Of a stretch of 64,000 nucleotides of DNA, positions 18,440 to 24,212 are shown piece after piece. The number at the start of each line of letters is the position of its first letter. Within the stretch, counting starts at the first letter, position 1. Position numbers and translations under genes: made by a program. Origin of the DNA: Halovenus sp037080055. GTDB taxonomy: Archaea; Halobacteriota; Halobacteria; Halobacteriales; Haloarculaceae. The DNA lies in NCBI RefSeq assembly GCF_037080055.1, contig NZ_JBAOJI010000001.1, positions 992,001-1,056,000 of the forward strand. The letters are read 5' to 3'. The notes beneath the pieces were generated by a model, which saw only the letters and a program-made list of their open reading frames with translations, did not search any database and was not told where the DNA came from.

Positions 18440-18512
18440 AGTCCCGTGGTGTAGTGGCCAATCATAGGGGCCTTTGGAGCCTCTGACGGCGGTTCGAATC
18501 CGCCCGGGACTA
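18440..18512 (+). tRNA. tRNA-Gln (anticodon UUG)
   Basis: A 73-nt cloverleaf. Acceptor strands AGTCCCG (18440-18446) and CGGGACT (18505-18511) pair, discriminator A at 18512. The anticodon arm is GGGGC-CTTTGGA-GCCTC with anticodon TTG, and the T arm is GGCGG-TTCGAAT-CCGCC. No intron is visible and CCA is not encoded. It is followed by a palindrome-rich island with a partial copy of its T arm. Confidence 0.95.
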
Positions 18513-18735
18513 TTCTGTTCGAGCGAAGTGAGAACGAATAGTCTCACGAGCGGATTCGGGCCAGAGGACGAGCGTAGCGAGTCTTCGCGGTTCGAATCCG
18601 CCGAGTGAAGGGCTCACTCGAATCTGTGCTCACAACACTCGCACAGACCGCGGGAGAGCCGTGCTCTCTCGTGCCTTCGTTCGCTATACTCACGAAGACA
18701 CCGCGGAGCAAAGCTCCGCGAGTCCGGGACGACTG
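18513..18735. repeat. Post-tRNA palindromic island with a T-arm fragment copy
   Basis: This non-coding stretch repeats 16 nt of the tRNA-Gln T arm exactly (18489-18504 is the same as 18587-18602, GCGGTTCGAATCCGCC). It also holds two short hairpins: GAGAGC/GCTCTC with loop CGT (18654-18668) and CGCGGAGC/GCTCCGCG with loop AAA (18702-18720). No ORF is convincing. Similar islands occur beside tRNA-Lys and at 52.05 kb. Confidence 0.6.
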
Positions 18736-18754
18736 ATGTGGTGGCCGGCGTTCG

Positions 18755-19240
18755 TCAGTTGTTCGACTCGGCGACGGCTTCGAGCAGTGTCTGTCGGTCG
18801 TCGAAGTACGCCGGTGCATCTCGGTCCTGTTCGAGTCGGACGATCTGTTCGAGCGCATCTTGGCCGTCGTCGGCGGTCGTTTCGAGGTCTTCCGCCAAGT
18901 CAGCGTACGCCTCCGACAGTTCCTGAAAGGCAACCATCCGCGCCCGTTTGGCCTCGGCAACTGCCTGTTTCTCTTCGAGTTCGGTCTCCAACGCTTCGAG
19001 TTGCGTGACTTCGTCGGCGGTGTCAGCGCCGGCCGTCGGCGAGGAAGCGCCGGGACTCTCGGGACCATTCGCCTGTGCCGTGAGACGCTCTCGCATCCCC
19101 GAAATCTCCTCGTCGATTTCGTCGAGCAACTCGTCAGTCTCTGCGGCGAGGGTTTCCGTGCGACCCGCAAGGAGTCGGGCTTGAGTACTGCAGTAGTCGG
19201 CCAGTTCCGCGACCGAAAGACTGGCGCTGTCGTCTTTCAT
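18755..19240 (-). CDS. Acidic coiled-coil protein of unknown function
   Basis: A 161-aa soluble protein, almost entirely helical with heptad-like runs of Leu, Glu and Ala (about 10-60 and 75-125) separated by a Gly/Ser/Pro/Ala linker around 58-73. No catalytic motif or membrane segment is seen. The start at 19240 (MKDDSASL) was chosen over an upstream in-frame ATG at 19300 because the intervening residues are hydrophobic and unlike the rest. I do not recognise a family; a structural or chaperone-like role cannot be told apart. Confidence 0.7.
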   Translation of the reverse strand: MKDDSASLSVAELADYCSTQARLLAGRTETLAAETDELLDEIDEEISGMRERLTAQANGPESPGASSPTAGADTADEVTQLEALETELEEKQAVAEAKRARMVAFQELSEAYADLAEDLETTADDGQDALEQIVRLEQDRDAPAYFDDRQTLLEAVAESNN

Positions 19241-19583
19241 TGGTACTACTTCGCGCTCGATCCCAAAGACAGTTGCCACGGAGAGAAGGCTTAGATGCAC
19301 AGTGCTCAGCAGCCCTCGTGCCGGCCCGGTGGGAACTCCGTCGGTGAAATGCAGATTTGACTCTCCGAGGCGGTCTTTACGCTGTGGGCCGTCGGGTAGA
19401 CTGCCGACGCACGGTCGGCAGGGGTCCCACGTCCGATCATCGCCAGTCGTCCGCCCTGTCCCGAACCCACTCGACCCTGACAGCCGCTGTGGGACCCGAA
19501 CAGCCCGCTAGTCACACGCCCTCCCGCCCTGTCTTCTTTCTGTGTGCCGAAGCGTTTAGTCGGCCAGAACACCAAGGAAGAGC
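19241..19583. other. Gene-free stretch with a strong hairpin and a long-range inverted repeat
   Basis: No convincing ORF. A perfect 8-bp hairpin CTGCCGAC-GCACG-GTCGGCAG lies at 19401-19421. Immediately after it GGGTCCCAC (19422-19430) pairs perfectly with GTGGGACCC (19489-19497), enclosing 58 nt. Together these could fold into a two-arm RNA on either strand. I do not see the conserved boxes of RNase P RNA or 7S RNA. The thioredoxin promoter (TTTAG near 19555) occupies the right end. Confidence 0.4.
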
Positions 19584-19958
19584 ATGAGTCAGCCAGAAAG
19601 CGACCAGGCAGATCCAACGATGGACCAGCACCGACCAGTCCAGCTTGCCGACGAGGCCGATCTGGACGCCTTCTGTGCTGAGGCAGACGTTGCACTCGTC
19701 GAGTTCTACACGAACGGCTGCGGGCTCTGTCAGAGCATGGAGCCGGTGGTCGGTAACGTGGGCCGCGAACTCGGACTCGATGTCGGACTGATCAACCCGC
19801 GAGACGACCCGCCGCTGATCGAGCGGTTCGACGTGCGCCGGGTGCCGCTTTTCGTGCTGTTCGTCGACGGGGAGCCAGTGGCGCGGCGGGACGACGGCTT
19901 CGTCGCGGGCGAGGAACTAACCGAGTGGATTCGGACGGAGACGGACACACAAAGATAG
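19584..19958 (+). CDS. Thioredoxin-fold protein with CGLC active site
   Basis: A 124-aa thioredoxin-like protein. The redox motif is CGLC (C46-C49) instead of the usual CGPC, preceded by VEFYTNG; the cis-proline loop VRRVPLFVLF and the GEELTEWI C-terminal helix are intact. An N-terminal 20-residue acidic extension precedes the fold. The missing proline in the active site should alter redox potential, and haloarchaea carry several such paralogues. No partner reductase is adjacent. Confidence 0.87.
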   Translation: MSQPESDQADPTMDQHRPVQLADEADLDAFCAEADVALVEFYTNGCGLCQSMEPVVGNVGRELGLDVGLINPRDDPPLIERFDVRRVPLFVLFVDGEPVARRDDGFVAGEELTEWIRTETDTQR

Positions 19959-20109
19959 CGACAGCCGATCAAAGCCGGCAGTCGTCCGCGGTGAGAGGAA
20001 GCGACAACTCCGGTGAGACAGTGGTTTTTCGGTATCGTCTCGAACTGCGGGAGCGGCGGGTTCCGGGAGAGCGATACTATTAGGGCCCGGGCCATTGACT
20101 ACCAGCCTA

Positions 20110-20391
20110 ATGGAGGGCGTTCTCTGGTACGTGCTGACGGGCACACGCGGCGGGACCAATCGCGTGCGCCTGTTACGCGCGCTGGACGAGCGCCCCCGGA
20201 ACGCGAACCAACTCGCCGACGATCTCGATCTGGATTACAAGACGGTCCGACACCATCTCGATGTTCTCGTCGAGAACGATGTCGTCAAAAGCAGCGGTGA
20301 CGACTACGGGGCGGTCTATCTGCCGACCGAGCGGACGCGAAGCCACTGGGAGACGGTAACTACAATTATCGAACAGGTGGACGAGACATGA
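20110..20391 (+). CDS. Winged helix-turn-helix transcription regulator
   Basis: A 93-aa ArsR-like wHTH protein. The HTH is NQLADDLDLDYKTVRHHLDVL (about 32-52) and the wing VVKSSGDDYGAVYL follows. The start at 20110 (MEGVLWYVLTGTRGG) is typical of a haloarchaeal family and sits about 30 bp from a TATA-like ACTATTA (about 20074-20080). Its stop TGA overlaps an ATG (ATGA) that opens a 35-aa ORF, which itself overlaps the next membrane-protein gene. It probably regulates this cluster. Confidence 0.85.
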   Translation: MEGVLWYVLTGTRGGTNRVRLLRALDERPRNANQLADDLDLDYKTVRHHLDVLVENDVVKSSGDDYGAVYLPTERTRSHWETVTTIIEQVDET

Positions 20392-20495
20392 CCGAAAACA
20401 CACGATTACGGCCACATGCTGCGGTTTTGGGAGAGTTTTGGGACGAAATTGGGAAAGTGGTTAAAGGGATAGCCAGGGTAGGTGAACTATCATGA
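20388..20495 (+). CDS. Small 35-aa ORF chained between the wHTH and membrane-protein genes
   Basis: ATG at 20388 overlaps the wHTH stop in ATGA, and its own TGA at 20493-20495 overlaps the ATG at 20492 of the next gene in another ATGA. The product starts MTENTRLRPHAAVLGEF and continues with DEIGKVVKGIARVGELS, a likely amphipathic helix. The two overlaps suggest translational coupling. Against coding function, the segment also contains a DNA motif repeated before the gene at 21011, so it may be a promoter that is open by chance. Confidence 0.5.
   Translation: MTENTRLRPHAAVLGEFWDEIGKVVKGIARVGELS
20436..20453 (+). promoter_or_regulatory. Motif TTTTGGGACGAAATTGGG, copy 1
   Basis: The 18-bp motif ends 6 bp before a TATA-like TTAAAG (20460-20465), which is about 30 bp ahead of the membrane-protein ATG at 20492. 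A near-identical copy lies at 20934-20952. A partial tandem (TTTTGGGAGAG) precedes it directly. It is a candidate operator, possibly for the adjacent wHTH protein. Confidence 0.45.
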
Positions 20496-20797
20496 GTCTC
20501 TGGTTCGATGTCGCCCGCCTTTCGGCGGGAATCAATATCGTGTTGCTCGCGGCGCTGCTGAGCGTCTGGGGGCGGAACTATCTCGACCTCCGGTCGAAAC
20601 ACGCCCTCGGTCTCGCCATGTTCGCCGTCTTCCTGCTCGCGCGAAATGCGCTCTCGCTGTATATCTACATCGTCGATCCGACGCTGTCGGCGTGGTTCAA
20701 CTCGTCGGTACCGAACATCGTCTGGCGAGCGCTGATGGCACTGCATCTGCTCGAAACGGTCGGACTGGCGGTGCTCGTCTGGATCACCTGGGACTGA
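20492..20797 (+). CDS. Small haloarchaeal membrane protein next to wHTH regulator
   Basis: A 101-aa protein with three hydrophobic segments (about 8-26, 38-60, 80-98) and a short RNYLDLRSKHALG cytoplasmic loop. It belongs to the type of small membrane proteins that sit downstream of wHTH genes in many haloarchaea, resembling DUF7521 in layout although I am not sure of the family. Its ATG overlaps the stop of the preceding 35-aa ORF. It may sense or transmit an envelope signal to the regulator. Confidence 0.75.
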   Translation: MSLWFDVARLSAGINIVLLAALLSVWGRNYLDLRSKHALGLAMFAVFLLARNALSLYIYIVDPTLSAWFNSSVPNIVWRALMALHLLETVGLAVLVWITWD

Positions 20798-20933
20798 CTC
20801 GCGAACCGCGGCCCGGCTATTTTCGAGCTCGGTTACGAGTCGTGGACGGCCGCGATTTTAAATACCTCGCTGAGGCCGTAACCAATCCGAATACAATCAG
20901 CAAAAAAGTGGGTATATCGCGGTACGTGGGGCA

Positions 20934-20952
20934 TTTTGGGGACGAAATTGGG
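20934..20952 (+). promoter_or_regulatory. Motif TTTTGGGGACGAAATTGGG, copy 2
   Basis: This 19-bp copy differs from the one at 20436 by one extra G. It lies 31 bp before a TATA-like TTTTAA (20984-20989), which is about 24 bp upstream of the surface-protein ATG at 21011. The shared motif suggests coordinate control of the membrane protein and the DUF7282 surface protein. Confidence 0.45.
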
Positions 20953-21010
20953 TGAGAGTTCGGTCGGATTTCGGAAAATCTTCTTTTAAGTACCCGTCTT
21001 CGGATAGGGT

Positions 21011-23071
21011 ATGCGTCAGAACGCATACGATGTGATGAGAGTTGCACTCCTCGTCGCGGCGGCATTCGCCGTCGGGGCCGGGGCGCTCGCAGCACCAGTA
21101 TCGGCCGACGAACACCAGGCAGACGTGACATTCGAGAATACCACCTCCGGCGGCGAGACAGTCGTCGTCGACGAGGTGACCGTCCCCGACGGCGGGTTCG
21201 TGACGATCCACGATAGCACGCTCACCGACGGGAACACGCTCGGCAGTGTCGTTGGAACGAGCGCGTATCTCGAACCCGGCACCCACGAGGATGTCGTTGT
21301 CGAACTTGACGACGGTATCGAGGGCGGCACCTTCCACGCGATGGCTCACCAGGATACGGACGGTGACCGCGCGTACACGTTCGTCTCCTCGAACGGCGAG
21401 GCTGACGGACCCTACACCCTCGACGGTGAGATCGTGATGGACAACGCCGAGGTGACCGTCTCGGCCAACCTCTCCTTCAGCGGACAGAGTTCCGAAGGCG
21501 AGTACATCACCGTCGACCGAGTCGAACTCGCAGAGCCCGGATTCGTGACCGTTCACGACTCCAGCCTGCTCGACGGCGCTGTCTTCGAGAGCGTTCGCGG
21601 CACGAGCGCGTACCTCGACGCGGGCATCTACGAGGATCTTCGGATCCAACTGGACGAGCCACTCGAAGACGACGACACGCTCGTCCCGATGGCTCACCGA
21701 GACACGAACGACAACCAGGAGTACGACTTCCCAGCCAGCAACGGTGACGCAGACGGACCGTTCTCGAACAGCGCTGGTGACGCTGTCGTCGACAGCGCAG
21801 AGGTCGCGCTGAGCGAGAACGCATCGGTCGCGTTCGACGCACAGGCATCCGGTGGGACGACCGTCGTCGTCGAGGAAGTGTTCCTGCCAGATGGCGGGTT
21901 CGTGACGATGCACGACTCGACACTCCAGGATGGTGAGGTCATCGGGAGCATCCGAGGCACGAGCGAGTATCTCGCACCCGGAGTCCACCGCAACATCGAA
22001 GTCACCCTCGACGATCCGCTCGCGGAGGATGACACGCTACTGGCGATGGCTCATCAGGACACGAACGACAACGAGATGTACGACTTCGTCGACTCCGGTG
22101 GTGCCGCTGACGGGCCGTACACTACCGGCGGTGATATCGTCATGACACCAGGCAACGTGACCGTGTCGGCGAGCGTCGACTTCACCGCACAGAGTTCCGA
22201 CGGGACGACCGTCGTGATCGACAGTGTCGACCTCTCTGAGGGCGGATTTGTGACGATTCACGACTCTTCGCTGGCCGCCGGTGACGTGATCGACAGCATC
22301 CGCGGCACCAGTGAGTACCTGGATGCCGGCACCCACGAAAATATCGTCGTCGAACTCGATGCCCCGCTGACCGAGACCAACCAGGTCTTCGCGATGGCTC
22401 ATCAGGACACGAACGACAATGAGATGTACGACTTCGTCGACTCTGGTGGTGACGCTGACGGTCCTTACACCGCAGGTGGGGACATCGTCATGCAGTCAGA
22501 CACGGTGAGCGTCACCGCGGCAGTCAGTGCAGATGTCGAGAACTCCGACGGCGAGACGGTCGTCATCGAGAGCGTGACGCTCCACGACGGCGGGTTCGTG
22601 ACCGTTCACGACTCGACGCTCGCGGACGGCGCTGTCCTCGACAGCGTCCGCGGCACCAGCGAGTACCTCGCACCGGGCACCCACGAGAACGTGGAGATCA
22701 GCCTCGACGAACCGCTCGAAGAGGACGACACGCTGTTTGCGATGGCACACTTCGACACCAACGGTAACCAGATGTACGACTTCCTCACGAGTGAGGGCGC
22801 CTCGGACGGTCCGTACGTCGCCGCCGGCGCTCCCGTGATGGATAGCTTCGGCGCATCTGCCGTCGAGCAGATGGACGACACGGATGGAGACGACGAGATG
22901 GATGGCGAGGAAACGGACGGAGAAGACGACATGGACAGCAGTGATGAGGAAATGGACGACGAAGAAGCTGACGACAGTAGCTCCGACGGCAACGGCCCCG
23001 GCTTTGGGATCATCGCGGCCCTGGTCGCGATGCTCGTTGCGGGACTGTTCGCGGTCCGACGGCTGACCTAA
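21011..23071 (+). CDS. Surface protein with five DUF7282-like repeats and PGF-CTERM anchor
   Basis: A 686-aa exported protein. A Sec-type signal peptide (hydrophobic 10-30, cleavage near PVSADE) is followed by five tandem repeats of about 115 residues, each with a strand ending GGFVTIHDS or similar, a VRGTSEYL-like segment, DDTLxAMAH and DTNDNxxYDF. An Asp/Glu/Met-rich linker (about 610-655) leads to GPGFGIIAALVAMLVAGLFAVRRLT, a PGF-CTERM sorting signal processed by archaeosortase A in haloarchaea and then lipid-linked. Repeats 3 and 4 share near-identical DNA (22045-22110 and 22393-22458), a sign of internal duplication or conversion. Function is unknown. Confidence 0.88.
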   Translation: MRQNAYDVMRVALLVAAAFAVGAGALAAPVSADEHQADVTFENTTSGGETVVVDEVTVPDGGFVTIHDSTLTDGNTLGSVVGTSAYLEPGTHEDVVVELDDGIEGGTFHAMAHQDTDGDRAYTFVSSNGEADGPYTLDGEIVMDNAEVTVSANLSFSGQSSEGEYITVDRVELAEPGFVTVHDSSLLDGAVFESVRGTSAYLDAGIYEDLRIQLDEPLEDDDTLVPMAHRDTNDNQEYDFPASNGDADGPFSNSAGDAVVDSAEVALSENASVAFDAQASGGTTVVVEEVFLPDGGFVTMHDSTLQDGEVIGSIRGTSEYLAPGVHRNIEVTLDDPLAEDDTLLAMAHQDTNDNEMYDFVDSGGAADGPYTTGGDIVMTPGNVTVSASVDFTAQSSDGTTVVIDSVDLSEGGFVTIHDSSLAAGDVIDSIRGTSEYLDAGTHENIVVELDAPLTETNQVFAMAHQDTNDNEMYDFVDSGGDADGPYTAGGDIVMQSDTVSVTAAVSADVENSDGETVVIESVTLHDGGFVTVHDSTLADGAVLDSVRGTSEYLAPGTHENVEISLDEPLEEDDTLFAMAHFDTNGNQMYDFLTSEGASDGPYVAAGAPVMDSFGASAVEQMDDTDGDDEMDGEETDGEDDMDSSDEEMDDEEADDSSSDGNGPGFGIIAALVAMLVAGLFAVRRLT

Positions 23072-23131
23072 CTGCCACACAGCGGCCCTTTTTATTTCGT
23101 CGACTCCGCGAGACACCGACAGCGACTGCTC

Positions 23132-24013
23132 TCAGATCGCGCCGACGAACTCGCGGATCTCCTCGCTTACGATGTCCGGGCGCTCTCGGTGCATGAAGTG
23201 GCCGGCGTCGCGGATCTTCACGACCCGGCAGTCGGCGGTAAACGGTTCGTCAGCACGGTCGAACAGTTCCGCACCGATACAGCCGTCACGCTCCCCGGCG
23301 ATAACCAGTCCGGGAACGTCGATCGGCGGCTGCGAGTCCAGCGTCAGTCGGCCATTGCGAGCGAGATCCCTGACTGCAGGATTGACGAACTGTCGGTAGT
23401 ACTGCAGTGCTGCTTCGGGCGTTCCTTCGGAGCCGAACGTCTCGATGACGGAGTCGAGGTGGTCGTCGTCGTACTCCCAGTCGGGACTCCAGAGCCGCCA
23501 GAGGCGCTCGATCAGCGCAAAGTCGTCGGCTTCGAGAATCCGCTCTGCGACGCCGGGAAACTGGAACAGCCAGATGTACCAGCTTCTGAGTAGCTGGCGC
23601 GGCGAGTCCAGTACGAGCGCCGAAAACCCCGGCGGCACGGCCATCGTCACGAGGTGAGCGAACTGGTCGGGGTCCTGCCGCGCGGCCGCGTAGCCGGCGA
23701 CAGCCCCCCAGTCGTGGCCGATCAGTACGGCCTCTTCGCAGTCTTCCCGTTCGAGCAGTTCGTCGGCGAGAGCGAGTGCGTCAGCACCGAGCGCGCGGGT
23801 CGAATAATCGTCGTCGGGCGCGAGCGACGTGGGTCCGTACCCGCGCATGTACGGCGAGACGGCGGTGAATCCCTCCGTTGCGAGTCGGTCAGCGATCGGG
23901 AGAAGTGAGTCCGCGTTGTCGGGAAAGCCGTGCAGACAGAGCGCCAGCCGATCCCCGTCGCCGCGGCGATGATACGCGAACTCGACTCCGTTTGCGGTCA
24001 GTGTCTCGGTCAT
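23132..24013 (-). CDS. Alpha/beta hydrolase, epoxide-hydrolase-like
   Basis: A 293-aa alpha/beta hydrolase. The oxyanion-hole HGFPDN is at 28-33, and the nucleophile elbow is GHDWGA with D101 instead of serine, which is the epoxide hydrolase/haloalkane dehalogenase arrangement. A cap domain (about 140-210) and the catalytic histidine in DAGHFMHRERPD near the end are present. The start at 24013 (MTETLTANG) was preferred to 24070 because it begins the first strand. The natural substrate is unknown. Confidence 0.85.
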   Translation of the reverse strand: MTETLTANGVEFAYHRRGDGDRLALCLHGFPDNADSLLPIADRLATEGFTAVSPYMRGYGPTSLAPDDDYSTRALGADALALADELLEREDCEEAVLIGHDWGAVAGYAAARQDPDQFAHLVTMAVPPGFSALVLDSPRQLLRSWYIWLFQFPGVAERILEADDFALIERLWRLWSPDWEYDDDHLDSVIETFGSEGTPEAALQYYRQFVNPAVRDLARNGRLTLDSQPPIDVPGLVIAGERDGCIGAELFDRADEPFTADCRVVKIRDAGHFMHRERPDIVSEEIREFVGAI

Positions 24014-24170
24014 AATTGTCCTCCGGACCGACGGCGCATAAAATCGCCTGCCTCGCTGCGAACAGGGCAACGAGCGGCTCCAACGGGCCGTATTTCAGAG
24101 TAAGGAATGATGTCAGTATGAACGTAACAACAAGTATTTAGGCTGACAACGCCTTCCCTCTAGCGACAAA

Positions 24171-24212
24171 ATGAGACAGAGTGCCGGCAGTTTCTACGGA
24201 GGGCAACCGTGA
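24171..24212 (+). promoter_or_regulatory. 13-codon leader ORF overlapping the RND transporter start
   Basis: ATG at 24171 opens MRQSAGSFYGGQP and stops at TGA 24210-24212, overlapping the transporter GTG in CCGTGAGTG. A Shine-Dalgarno-like GGAGGG (24198-24203) lies inside it, 6 nt before that GTG. This layout fits a leader peptide or translational coupling at a non-ATG start. Coding status of the mini-ORF is unproven. Confidence 0.4.

Noticed and set aside
19301..19583. RNase P RNA or 7S (SRP) RNA in the gene-free stretch
   Set aside because: The conserved GAGGAAAGTCC-type and GGTCAGG..GGAAGG-type boxes were not found on either strand.
20482..20955. A 157-codon plus-strand frame ending in HFGDEIG
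   Set aside because: It overlaps the membrane-protein gene in another frame and is Arg-rich. Its end only looks like the small ORF because both contain the repeated DNA motif.
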